Shown here in pieces: positions 42,689 to 50,782 of a stretch of DNA of 64,000 nucleotides. Both the position numbers and the translations under genes were made by a program. The stretch lies in contig CAWGLV010000001.1 of NCBI GenBank assembly GCA_963823495.1, forward strand, positions 3,038,001-3,102,000, in the 5' to 3' direction. Position 1 is the stretch's first letter; every line of letters starts with the position of its first letter. The notes under the pieces were generated by a model that saw only the letters and a program-made list of their open reading frames with translations, did not search any database and was not told the origin of the DNA. The stretch comes from DATDAH01 sp963823495. Lineage in GTDB: Bacteria; Actinomycetota; Acidimicrobiia; Acidimicrobiales; DATDAH01.

Positions 42689-44152
42689 GTGAACCACTTC
42701 CGGGCGGGTGAGGACCCGGCGGCGTACGAGCCGCTGGCCCGCCGGAGCCTGCCCGCGGCCTGGGCGACGCGCTGGGCCGCGACACCGGACGCGGCCGTCC
42801 TCGCCGAGGCGGGCGGAGCCTGGCTGACGGCGGGCGAGCTCGAGGACCGGTCCCGACGGGTGGCCGGTCGGCTCTTCGGAGCCGGCCTGCGACCAGGCGA
42901 CCGGGTGTTGTACAGCACGGCGACCTCGATCGATCTCGTGGTCGCCCACGTGGCCGCCTACCGGTCCGGGCTCGTGGTGGTGCCGACCAACACGGCCTAC
43001 ACCGAACGGGAGGTGGCCCACGTCGTGTCCGACGCCGGTGTCCGGGCCGCGGTGGTCGACGACGCCGACCGCGCCCGCTGGGTCCGGGACACCGCCGGAT
43101 CCGACGTGGTCGTGATCGGTCCCGAGGTCGACCTGCCCGACGGCCCCCCACCCCCGCTCGACACCGTCGGGCCCGACGACCTGGCCCACCTCGGCTACAC
43201 GTCCGGCACCACGGGTGCGCCCAAGGGCGCCGCGTTGACCCACGGGAACCTGCTGGCCAACAGCGAGGCCCTGGAGCGGGCGTGGCGGTGGACCGCCGAG
43301 GACCGCTTGGTCCTGGCGCTCCCCCTGTTCCACGCCCACGGGCTGTGCAACGGCCTGCACGGCACGCTGCTGGCCGGGGCCTCGGCCGTCCTGCTGGCGG
43401 GCTTCACCGTCGACGGCGTGCTCGACGCCGCCGCGGCCCACGACGCCACGCTCTTCTTCGGCGTCCCGACCATGTACCACCGCCTGGCCGCGTCACCCCG
43501 GGCCGCCGAGCTGGCCCGGCTCCGGCTCTGCGTGTCGGGCTCGGCGGCGCTGCCTGCCGACCTGCACGGGGCCCTGCAGCGGGACGCGGGGACCACCGTG
43601 CTCGAGCGCTACGGCATGACCGAGACGAACATGCTCGTGTCCAACCCCTACGACGGTGACCGTCGGGCGGGGACCGTCGGCCTCCCCCTGCCGGGGGTCG
43701 ACCTGCGCCTGGCCGGCCGCGGTGAGATCGAGGTCCGCGGCCCCGGCGTCTTCGGCGGGTACTGGGAACGGCCGGACGCCACCACGGAATCGTTCACCGA
43801 CGACGGGTGGTTCCGCACCGGTGACCTCGGGGACCACGACGAGGCCGGCTACCTGCGCATCCTCGGCCGGGCCAAGGAGCTGATCATCACCGGCGGCTAC
43901 AACGTCTACCCCCGCGAGGTCGAGGACGTCCTGTGCGCCCACCCCGCGGTGGTCGAGGCGGCGGTGGTCGGCGTCGCCTCGGCCGAGTGGGGGGAGACCG
44001 TCGTGGCCCACGTGGTCGGCACCGGCGACGACGCCACCGTGGCGGCCTGGGCCGAGTCCCAGCTCGCCGGGTTCAAGTGCCCGCGGGAGTACCACTGGGT
44101 CGAGGCGCTCCCCCGCAACGCCCTCGGCAAGGTCCAGAAACACCTCCTCTGA
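42689..44152 (+). CDS. Acyl-CoA synthetase, malonyl-CoA synthetase-like (MatB type)
   Basis: 487 aa from GTG 42689. The ANL family motifs are all present: P-loop LGYTSGTTGAPKGAALTH, FGVPTMYHRLA, then ERYGMTETNMLVSNPYDGD and RRAGTVGLPLPGVDLRL, which are the MatB-type stretches. The hinge is FRTGDLGDHDEAGYLRILG and the catalytic Lys lies in NALGKVQKHLL. It would activate malonate (or a methylmalonate-like acid) to the CoA thioester. The SDR gene follows after 74 bp. The exact substrate is by similarity of these motifs. Confidence 0.8.
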   Translation: MNHFRAGEDPAAYEPLARRSLPAAWATRWAATPDAAVLAEAGGAWLTAGELEDRSRRVAGRLFGAGLRPGDRVLYSTATSIDLVVAHVAAYRSGLVVVPTNTAYTEREVAHVVSDAGVRAAVVDDADRARWVRDTAGSDVVVIGPEVDLPDGPPPPLDTVGPDDLAHLGYTSGTTGAPKGAALTHGNLLANSEALERAWRWTAEDRLVLALPLFHAHGLCNGLHGTLLAGASAVLLAGFTVDGVLDAAAAHDATLFFGVPTMYHRLAASPRAAELARLRLCVSGSAALPADLHGALQRDAGTTVLERYGMTETNMLVSNPYDGDRRAGTVGLPLPGVDLRLAGRGEIEVRGPGVFGGYWERPDATTESFTDDGWFRTGDLGDHDEAGYLRILGRAKELIITGGYNVYPREVEDVLCAHPAVVEAAVVGVASAEWGETVVAHVVGTGDDATVAAWAESQLAGFKCPREYHWVEALPRNALGKVQKHLL

Positions 44153-44226
44153 GCCTTCTGGCACCGGTCCCCCCGCCGGAGGGCAGGCAGGAATCCGGTG
44201 CCGAAGGGGTGAGTAGGGTCGGCGAC

Positions 44227-45153
44227 ATGGGCTTCGACGTGGACACGACGACCGACGAGGTGGTGGCGGGGCTCGACCTGGGCGACCAGACCATCGTGGT
44301 CACCGGGGCGACCAGTGGCCTCGGCAAGGAGTCGGCCCGGGCCCTGGCCTCCGCGGGTGCCCACGTCGTCCTCTGTGGGCGCGACGACGCCAAGGGCCTC
44401 GCCGTCGTGGACGAGATCGGGGGTCACACGACCTTCCAGCACGTCGACCTGGCCGACCTCGACGAGGTCCGGACCGCGGCCGACGAGCTACGGGCCCGCA
44501 TCGAGCGCCTCGACGTGCTGGTGAACAACGCCGGGGTGATGGCCTGTCCCCTGGCCCGTACCGCCGACGGGTTCGAGATGCAGTTCGGCACCAACCACCT
44601 GGGCCACTTCCTGTTCACGGCGCGGCTCTTCCCGATGTTGGCCGGGTCGGCCCCGTCCCGCATCGTCAACCTGTCCTCGCAGGGCCACCTGATCGCGGGT
44701 GTCGACCTGGATGATCCGAACTACGCGCACCGCCCGTACGACAAGTGGGAGGCCTACGGGCAGGCGAAGACGGCCAACGTGCTCTTCACCCGCGAGCTCG
44801 AACGTCGATTCGGCGACCGAGGCGTCCACGCCTTCGCCGTGCACCCCGGCGTGATCATCACCGAGTTGGGCCGTCACCTGGACGAGGCCGACCTGGCCGA
44901 CATCGGGGAGCGCACGAGCAAGCGGCCGCCCGGCGGGCCCAGCAGCGCCTTCAAGCCCGTCGAGCGCGGTGCAGCCACCCAGGTGTGGGCCGCCACGGGC
45001 GAGGGCATACCCGGAGGCGCCTACCTCGCCGACGCCGCCGTCTGTGAGCAGGTCGGACCCCACGCCACCGATGCCGACGCCGCCGTCCGCCTGTGGGCCC
45101 TCTCCGAGGAGCTCGTGGGCGAGCCCTTCCCCACCTGGCCCACCGGCGACTGA
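44227..45153 (+). CDS. Short-chain dehydrogenase (retinol-dehydrogenase-like SDR)
   Basis: 308 aa from ATG 44227. The NAD(P) loop is IVVTGATSGLGKESARALA; the NNAG motif lies in LVNNAGVMACPLART; the substrate Ser is in IVNLSSQGHL and the Tyr-Lys pair in YGQAKTANVLFTRELERRF. HPGVIITELGRHL is typical for the retinol dehydrogenase/oxidoreductase branch of classical SDRs. The substrate is not predictable. It diverges in no way from its neighbours: it lies 74 bp after the ligase and 97 bp before the MocR gene on the same strand. Confidence 0.88.
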   Translation: MGFDVDTTTDEVVAGLDLGDQTIVVTGATSGLGKESARALASAGAHVVLCGRDDAKGLAVVDEIGGHTTFQHVDLADLDEVRTAADELRARIERLDVLVNNAGVMACPLARTADGFEMQFGTNHLGHFLFTARLFPMLAGSAPSRIVNLSSQGHLIAGVDLDDPNYAHRPYDKWEAYGQAKTANVLFTRELERRFGDRGVHAFAVHPGVIITELGRHLDEADLADIGERTSKRPPGGPSSAFKPVERGAATQVWAATGEGIPGGAYLADAAVCEQVGPHATDADAAVRLWALSEELVGEPFPTWPTGD

Positions 45154-45225
45154 CCCGGCAACCGCTCTCGGTGCGCCCACCCGCGTCGGGCGGGGGTCGG
45201 CACGCCCAGAACCGCCCAGGACAAC

Positions 45226-45245
45226 TGGACCACGGCTACGGTCCA
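45226..45245 (+). promoter_or_regulatory. TGGACC-N8-GGTCCA operator overlapping the mocR -10
   Basis: TGGACC (45226-45231) and GGTCCA (45240-45245) are a perfect inverted pair. A TACGGT box (45237-45242) overlaps the right half and lies 8 nt before ATG 45251, a leaderless layout. Repressor binding here would block its own transcription. Confidence 0.55.
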
Positions 45246-45250
45246 TTGCC

Positions 45251-46636
45251 ATGCCGGGCGAGTGGACCAGTTCGGTCGACCTCCATGTCGAGGTGGATGG
45301 CTCCCAAGGCCGCCGCGCCGCCCTCGAGCGCTCGCTGCGAGATGCCATCCGGGACGGACGCCTCCGGGCCGGGGACCGCCTTCCCTCGACCCGGGCGCTG
45401 GCCGCCGACCTGGGCGTGGCCCGGGGCACGGTGACCGAGGCCTACGCCCAGCTCGGCGCCGAGGGCTGGCTGGACGCCCGCCAGGGAGCGGCCACGACCG
45501 TGGCCCAGAACGCCGGCGGTCCCGCCCCGGCCCCGGTCACCTCGGTCACCGAGGCCCGGCCCCGCCACGACTTCCTGCCGGGCAGCCCCGACCTCTCCGG
45601 CTTCCCCCGTCAGGCCTGGAGCAGCGCCATCCGCCAGGCCCTGCGCACGCTGCCCGACGCCGACCTCGGGTACGGCGACACCTCGGGCCATGTCGCCCTC
45701 CGTTCGGCCCTGGCGTCCTACCTCGGGCGGGTGCGGGGCGTGGTGACCGACGTCGACCACCTGCTGGCCAGCTCCGGCTGGACCCAGGCCCTCGACCTGA
45801 CCTGTCGGGTGCTCGCCGCCCGGGGCATGGCCGCCATCGGCATGGAGGACCCCTGCATCCCCCACTACCGGGCCACGGTGCGGGCCGCGGGTCTCGACGT
45901 CGTCCCGCTGCCCGTCGACGAGGACGGCGCGCGGCTGGAGGACCTGTCGGGTGTGGGGGCGATCGTGCTCACCCCCGCCCACCAGTACCCGGCCGGACCG
46001 ACGCTGGCCCCCGACCGCCGGGCGGCCGCCGTGGCCTGGGCCCGCGAGACCGGCGGCCTCGTCATCGAGGACGACTACGACGGCGAGCTGCGCTATGACC
46101 GCCAGCCCGTCGGCGCCCTGCAGGCCCTCGACCCCGAACACGTCGTCTATGTGGGGACGGCGGCCAAGAGCCTGGCTCCCGGCCTCCGGCTGGGCTGGAT
46201 GGCCGTGCCCGGGTCCCTACGGGACGAGCTGTGGGAGCTCAAGCACCTCGCCGACCGTCACGGCTCGGTGACCGACCAGGTGGCCCTGGCCGAGCTGATC
46301 ACCTCGGGGGCCTACGACCGCCAGCTGCGACGCGCCCGCCTCCGCTACCGCCGGCGACGCGACGATCTGCTCGCCGCCCTCGCCGAGCGGGTCCCCCACC
46401 TCGTCCCCTCGGGCATCGCCGCCGGCCTCCACGTCGTGCTCGACCTCGGCGACCGGGCCGAGGCTCCCGTGGTCGAGGGCCTGGCCGCCCGAGACGTGCG
46501 GGTCGGCGCCCTCGGCCCGTCCTTCCACGGCCCGCCCGGGCGCTCCGGCCTGGTCATCGGTTACGGGACGCCATCCCAACACGCCTACGCCGCGGCCGTG
46601 CAGGCGTTGGTCGACGGCCTCGCCGAGCTGACCTGA
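45251..46636 (+). CDS. MocR/GabR-type regulator (GntR helix-turn-helix plus aminotransferase domain)
   Basis: 461 aa from ATG 45251. Residues about 10-85 are a GntR winged helix (RLPSTRALAADLGVARGTVT, EAYAQLGAEGWL). The rest is a fold-type I aminotransferase domain: HDFLPGSPDLSGFPRQAW, YGDTSGHVALRSALASYLG, LTPAHQYPAGPTLAPDRR, IEDDYDGELRYD and the PLP-Lys region YVGTAAKSLAPGLRLGWMA. Such proteins sense PLP or amino acids and often repress or activate themselves and a neighbour. An inverted repeat overlaps its own -10. The next gene (sulfotransferase) lies 186 bp downstream, beyond a palindrome. Confidence 0.9.
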   Translation: MPGEWTSSVDLHVEVDGSQGRRAALERSLRDAIRDGRLRAGDRLPSTRALAADLGVARGTVTEAYAQLGAEGWLDARQGAATTVAQNAGGPAPAPVTSVTEARPRHDFLPGSPDLSGFPRQAWSSAIRQALRTLPDADLGYGDTSGHVALRSALASYLGRVRGVVTDVDHLLASSGWTQALDLTCRVLAARGMAAIGMEDPCIPHYRATVRAAGLDVVPLPVDEDGARLEDLSGVGAIVLTPAHQYPAGPTLAPDRRAAAVAWARETGGLVIEDDYDGELRYDRQPVGALQALDPEHVVYVGTAAKSLAPGLRLGWMAVPGSLRDELWELKHLADRHGSVTDQVALAELITSGAYDRQLRRARLRYRRRRDDLLAALAERVPHLVPSGIAAGLHVVLDLGDRAEAPVVEGLAARDVRVGALGPSFHGPPGRSGLVIGYGTPSQHAYAAAVQALVDGLAELT

Positions 46637-46648
46637 GCCCGACTCCTC

Positions 46649-46692
46649 TCGGCCCCTGATCCGGGGGCCATGGCCGCCGAATCGGGTGCCGG
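46649..46692. repeat. CCATGG-centred palindrome, family 2, copy 2
   Basis: About 22-nt arms around GGCCATGGCC; GGCCCCTGATCC on the left, GAATCGGGTGCC on the right, with a few mismatches and wobbles. It lies 12 nt after the mocR stop. Confidence 0.7.
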
Positions 46693-46822
46693 AGCGCTGA
46701 CGTCGGCGGTCCGAACGGGTGAGGCCGCGGTGGGTGGCGATCTGATGGGTGAGCGGCTGCCGGCCTCCCGCGGCTGACCGTGGGCCCGGGCCGAAGGCGC
46801 CGATCCGTTACCGTCGCCGGTC

Positions 46823-47434
46823 GTGACGATCCGGGTGGTGGGGGCAGGGTTGGGCCGGACGGGGACGACCTCGCTGAAGGCGGCGCTGGAGCAGCTGCTC
46901 GGCGGCCCCTGCCACCACATGTTCGAGGTGGCGGTCCACCAGGAGCAGATCCCCGCCTGGCGGGAGGCCATCCGGGGCGACGACGTCGACTGGGACCGGG
47001 TCCTCGACGGCTACGTCGCCGTCGTCGACTGGCCGGGCGTGGCCTTCTGGCGGGAGCTGACCGCGCACTGGCCGGACGCCCTCGTCCTGGTGTCGCACCG
47101 GGACTTCGACGCCTGGTACGAGAGCGCCGGCTCGACCATCTTCGGTTTCCAGGACGGCGAGCCGGACCCCGACGACCAGTGGTCCGCCATGATCCGCGAG
47201 CTCTTCGCCGAGCGCTTCACGCTCGACCTGGGCGACCGGGACGCCGTGCACCGCCTCTTCGACGAGCACTACGCCGCCGTCCGGGCCGCCGTCCCCGCCG
47301 ACCGCAGCCTGGAATGGACCGTCACCGACGGTTGGGACCCGATCTGTGACGCCCTGGGTCTCCCCGTCCCCGACGAGGCCTTCCCCCGCCTCAACACCCG
47401 CGACGACTGGACGCCGAAGGACGACTCGACCTGA
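46823..47434 (+). CDS. Sulfotransferase family protein
   Basis: 203 aa from GTG 46823. The PAPS 5'-phosphosulfate loop is GAGLGRTGTTSLKAALEQLL and the 3'-phosphate region VLVSHRDFDAWYESAGST. GRTGTTSLK followed by GGPCHHMFEV is the signature of the STF sulfotransferase-like family of bacteria and fungi. It would transfer a sulfo group from PAPS to an unknown acceptor. The coding region lies alone between a palindrome and a strong terminator. Confidence 0.8.
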   Translation: MTIRVVGAGLGRTGTTSLKAALEQLLGGPCHHMFEVAVHQEQIPAWREAIRGDDVDWDRVLDGYVAVVDWPGVAFWRELTAHWPDALVLVSHRDFDAWYESAGSTIFGFQDGEPDPDDQWSAMIRELFAERFTLDLGDRDAVHRLFDEHYAAVRAAVPADRSLEWTVTDGWDPICDALGLPVPDEAFPRLNTRDDWTPKDDST

Positions 47435-47438
47435 TCTC

Positions 47439-47475
47439 GCGTCAGTCGGTCACGCTGAGCGTGACCAACTGACGC
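47439..47475. terminator. Bidirectional terminator between sulfotransferase and nrdJ
   Basis: GCGTCAGT and GGTCACGC pair with GCGTGACC and ACTGACGC: two perfect 8-bp blocks with one mismatch between, loop TGA. AATTTC follows on the plus strand. It sits just after the sulfotransferase stop and 26 bp before the nrdJ stop, a good site to stop both convergent transcripts. Confidence 0.65.
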
Positions 47476-47500
47476 AATTTCGAATCGGGGGGACGGGGGG

Positions 47501-50317
47501 TCAGCTGCAGCCGCTGGTGGTGCCGCAGCTGGGGCAGGCGTGGCAGGAGCCGGCGCGCTGCATCTGGATGCCGCACTGCATGCAGAGGGGGGCGTTGACG
47601 TCCGCCACCGGTACCGGGGCCGCGGCCTCGGTCAGGTCCACGTCCAGCTCGAGGGCCAGGGTGGAGGCCGATTCGATGGAGGGCGGGTCCGGGGTCACGT
47701 CCTGGCCCTGGATGGTCTCGGTCACCGTCTCCTCGACACCCGGCAGGGTGGGCTGGGTGCGCTCGGCGATGGTGTGGATGCCCAGCTCGTTGCGCTCCTC
47801 GACCGACAGGTAGAGGATCGCCAGGCGGCGGAACAGGTAGTCCATCAGGCTGTTGGCGAACCGGATGTCCGGGTCGTCGGTCATGCCCGCGGGCTCGAAG
47901 CGCATGCCGGTGAAGGCCTCGATGAAGCTGCGTAGCGGCACGCCGTACTGCAGGCCGTGGCTGATGGCGATGGCGAAGGCGTCCATGATCCCCGCCAGGG
48001 TCGAGCCCTGCTTGGAGACCCGGACGAAGATCTCCCCCGGCCGGCCGTCCTCGTACTCCCCCACGGTCACGAAGCCCTTGCAGTCCGCCACCCGGAACTC
48101 GAAGGTCCGGGAGGTGCGGGTGCGGGGCAGCTTGCGGCGGATGGGCTCGTTGGTGATCTTCTCCACCACCCGCTCGATCACCTGGGTGGCGGCCACCGCC
48201 GGGGTGTCCCCACCGTCCGCGTCGGCCCCGTCCTTCTTGGCCATGGCCAGCGGCTGGGCCACCTTGCAGTTGTCCCGGTAGATGGCCACCGCCTTGACCC
48301 CGAGCTTCCAGGCGTCGATGTGGAGCTGCTCGACGTCGTCGACGGTGACGTCCTCGGGCATGTTCACCGTCTTGGAGATGGCCCCGGAGATGAAGGGCTG
48401 CACGGCCCCCATCATCCGGACGTGGCCCGAGTAGTGGATGGGGTTGTCGCCCATCGAGCAGGCGAACACCGCGACGTGCCCGGCCTTCAGGTCGGGCGCC
48501 CCGAGGATCGTCTTCTCCCGGTCGATGTGGTCGACGATGGCCTGGACCTGGGCGTCGGTGTAGCCGAGGCGTCGCAGGGCGCGGGGCACGGTCTGGTTGA
48601 CGATGGTCATCGTCCCCCCGCCGACCAGCTTCTTCATCTTGGTCAGGCCGAGGTCGGGCTCCACGCCGGTGGTGTCGCAGTCCATCATCAGCCCGATGGT
48701 GCCGGTGGGGGCCAGGACCGATGCCTGGGCGTTGCGCACGCCGTGGTGCGAAGCGGTGGCACAGGCGTGGTCCCAGGCCTGCTGGGCGGCCGACAGCAGC
48801 TCGACGGGGACCAGTTCCTCGTCGATGTCGGCCATCTTCTCGCGGTGCTGGTCCAGCACCCGCAGCATGTGCTCGGCGTTCTCGGCGTAGCCGGCGAAGG
48901 GCCCCATCCGGGCCGCGGTGGCCGCCGAGGTGGCGTAGGCGTGGCCGGTCATGAGCCCGGTGATGGCCCCGGCCAGGGCCCGACCCTCGTCGGAGTCATA
49001 GGGCAGGCCGAGGGCCATGAGCAGGGCGCCCAGGTTGGCGTAGCCGAGGCCGAGCTGGCGGAAGCGGCGGGCGTTCTCGCCGATCGGCACCGTCGGGTAG
49101 TCGGCGTTGCCGACCAGGATCTCCTGCGCGGTGAAGATGACCTCGACGGCGGCCTTGAAGCCCGCCACGTCGAAGTCCTCCCCCTCGGGGAGGAAGGTCA
49201 ACAGGTTGAGGCTGGCCAGGTTGCAGGCCGAGTTGTCCAGGTGCATGTACTCCGAGCAGGGGTTCGACCCGTTGATCCGCCCGGTGTTGGCCGCGGTGTG
49301 CCAGTGGTTGATCGTGGTGTCGAACTGCATGCCGGGATCGGCGCACTCCCAGGTGGCCTGGGAGATCTGGCGCATGAGGTCCTTGGCCCGGACCGTCTTG
49401 ATGATGCTGCCGTCGGTGACCGCCCGCAGGTGCCAGTCGGTGTCGTCGATCACCGCCTGCATGAACTCGTCGGTGACCCGGACCGAGTTGTTGGCGTTCT
49501 GGTACTGGGTGGAGTGGCTGTCGGCGCCGTCGAGGTCCATGTCGAAGCCGGCGTCGCGCAGGACGCGGGCCTTCTGCTCCTCGCGGGCCTTGCACCAGAT
49601 GAACTCCTCGACGTCGGGGTGGTCGACGTCGAGGATGACCATCTTGGCCGCGCGTCGGGTCTTGCCCCCGGACTTGATGGTCCCGGCCGAGGCGTCCGCG
49701 CCGCGCATGAAGCTCACCGGGCCGCTGGCGGTGCCCCCGCCCTTCAGCAGCTCGTGGCTGGAGCGGATGCGGGACAGGTTGATGCCCGCCCCCGAGCCGC
49801 CCTTGAAGATCGTGCCCTCCTCGACGTACCAGTTGAGGATCGAGTCCATCTTGTCGTCGACGGCGAGGATGAAGCACGCGCTGGCCTGCTGGGGCACACC
49901 CTGCACCCCGATGTTGAACCACACGGGGCTGTTGAAGGCCACCTTCTGGTGCACGAGCAGGTGCTTGAGCTCGGCGTTGAAGATCTCGGCCTCGTCGTCG
50001 TCCACGAAGTAGCCGTCCCGCGCGCCCCACGCGGTGATCGTGTCGGCCACCCGGTCGATGACCTGGCGCAGCGACCACTCCCGCTCCGGGGTCCCCAACG
50101 TCCCCCGGAAGTACTTCTGGGTGACGATGTTGGTGGCGTTGAGCGACCACGTCGTCGGGAACTCCACGTCGGTCTGCTCGAAGGCGACCGTCCCGTCCCG
50201 GAAGTTCGTGATCCGCGCGTCGCGCCGCTCCCACTGCACCGTGTCGTAGGGGTGGGTCCCCGCGGACGTGAAGTGGCGGCGGATGCCGATGCGGGTCTGC
50301 TCGGGGGCGAGAGCCAT
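47501..50317 (-). CDS. nrdJ: Adenosylcobalamin-dependent ribonucleotide reductase (class II)
   Basis: 938 aa from ATG 50317. It reduces ribonucleotides to deoxyribonucleotides with B12. N-terminal part AFNSPVWFNIGVQGVPQQAS, then KGGSGAGINLSRIRSSHE, VSFMRGADASAGTIKSGGKT and AKMVILDVDHPDVEEFIW. The catalytic cysteine-glutamate stretch is NPCSEYMHLDNSACNLASLN. The C-terminus ends in Cys-rich metal/thiol sequence CMQCGIQMQRAG and CPSCGTTSGCS, the usual NrdJ tail. NrdR, which often lies next to nrdJ in actinobacteria, is not adjacent here. Confidence 0.95.
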   Translation of the reverse strand: MALAPEQTRIGIRRHFTSAGTHPYDTVQWERRDARITNFRDGTVAFEQTDVEFPTTWSLNATNIVTQKYFRGTLGTPEREWSLRQVIDRVADTITAWGARDGYFVDDDEAEIFNAELKHLLVHQKVAFNSPVWFNIGVQGVPQQASACFILAVDDKMDSILNWYVEEGTIFKGGSGAGINLSRIRSSHELLKGGGTASGPVSFMRGADASAGTIKSGGKTRRAAKMVILDVDHPDVEEFIWCKAREEQKARVLRDAGFDMDLDGADSHSTQYQNANNSVRVTDEFMQAVIDDTDWHLRAVTDGSIIKTVRAKDLMRQISQATWECADPGMQFDTTINHWHTAANTGRINGSNPCSEYMHLDNSACNLASLNLLTFLPEGEDFDVAGFKAAVEVIFTAQEILVGNADYPTVPIGENARRFRQLGLGYANLGALLMALGLPYDSDEGRALAGAITGLMTGHAYATSAATAARMGPFAGYAENAEHMLRVLDQHREKMADIDEELVPVELLSAAQQAWDHACATASHHGVRNAQASVLAPTGTIGLMMDCDTTGVEPDLGLTKMKKLVGGGTMTIVNQTVPRALRRLGYTDAQVQAIVDHIDREKTILGAPDLKAGHVAVFACSMGDNPIHYSGHVRMMGAVQPFISGAISKTVNMPEDVTVDDVEQLHIDAWKLGVKAVAIYRDNCKVAQPLAMAKKDGADADGGDTPAVAATQVIERVVEKITNEPIRRKLPRTRTSRTFEFRVADCKGFVTVGEYEDGRPGEIFVRVSKQGSTLAGIMDAFAIAISHGLQYGVPLRSFIEAFTGMRFEPAGMTDDPDIRFANSLMDYLFRRLAILYLSVEERNELGIHTIAERTQPTLPGVEETVTETIQGQDVTPDPPSIESASTLALELDVDLTEAAAPVPVADVNAPLCMQCGIQMQRAGSCHACPSCGTTSGCS

Positions 50318-50430
50318 GGGTCCTCCAGTGCGGTCGATGCTAGGGGTCGACGAGGACCCGACGGCTGGAAGCGCACGAACTGTGCCCCTACATCTCGCAC
50401 CGAACCCCGGTCTTCGTCCCCCCAACACCA

Positions 50431-50450
50431 CCACATCTTGTTCAATGTGG
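50431..50450 (-). promoter_or_regulatory. Inverted repeat downstream of the nrdJ promoter
   Basis: CCACAT-N8-ATGTGG lies about 15-30 bp downstream of the predicted start of transcription. Its position fits a repressor site such as an NrdR box, but the match to the known NrdR consensus is only partial. Confidence 0.4.
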
Positions 50451-50469
50451 GCGTGATGACAGGGCCGTA

Positions 50470-50498
50470 ATTACAGCAGTGTGAGTGGCCCACGTCAA
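50470..50498 (-). promoter_or_regulatory. nrdJ: nrdJ promoter
   Basis: On the minus strand TTGACG (50498-50493) and TGTAAT (50475-50470) are spaced by 17 bp, a near-consensus housekeeping promoter about 155 bp before the nrdJ ATG. Confidence 0.65.
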
Positions 50499-50526
50499 CG
50501 GCTGAGGAAAAGAAATCCTGCTGAGC

Positions 50527-50670
50527 TGCTGCAGCACAGCGGTCAGGTACAGAACGGTGCCGGTCCTCCCCTCCCTGATGGGTTGGGTGATCCTCCACCG
50601 CCCCAAGCCGCGCTCGACCCGCCGGGGCCGCGAACGCCAACCCTCCGATTCCGACCGCTGTGCTGCAGCA
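50527..50670. repeat. 18-bp inverted repeat pair around 108 bp
   Basis: TGCTGCAGCACAGCGGTC (50527-50544) has its exact inverted copy at 50653-50670. The enclosed 108 bp have no gene. It lies upstream of the nrdJ promoter and could be a structured or protein-bound region. Confidence 0.7.
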
Positions 50671-50692
50671 CCCGCCAGCCTAGGCAAACCGC

Positions 50693-50763
50693 CTGTGGAT
50701 CTGAAGTGTGCAGGCTGTGGATTTCCCTCGGTGTGTCCACAGTTCCGGCCGGTCGATCCACAG
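50693..50763. promoter_or_regulatory. Cluster of four DnaA boxes
   Basis: CTGTGGATC (50693), CTGTGGATT (50715), TGTCCACAG (50734) and GATCCACAG (50755) are all (T/A)(G/T)TCCACA-type boxes. The first two point one way and the last two the other, with centres about 22, 18 and 22 bp apart. They lie between the divergent nrdJ and RibD-like genes; the last ends just before the -10 of the latter. Confidence 0.65.
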
Positions 50764-50766
50764 GGC

Positions 50767-50782
50767 TACCTTCAGCCCCGTG
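50767..50782 (+). promoter_or_regulatory. -10 and leaderless start of the RibD-like gene
   Basis: TACCTT (50767-50772) stands 7 nt before GTG 50780, with no Shine-Dalgarno. Confidence 0.45.

Noticed and set aside
47957..50470. Plus-strand 837-codon frame over nrdJ
   Set aside because: It is antisense to nrdJ, with His/Asp/Gly/Val-rich composition from reversed GC-rich codons and no domain.
50693..50763. Chromosomal replication origin
   Set aside because: There are only four DnaA boxes, no AT-rich unwinding region and none of dnaA, dnaN, recF or gyrB nearby.
50318..50779. Cobalamin riboswitch for nrdJ
   Set aside because: I looked for the B12-box sequence and the usual paired elements on the minus strand and did not find them.
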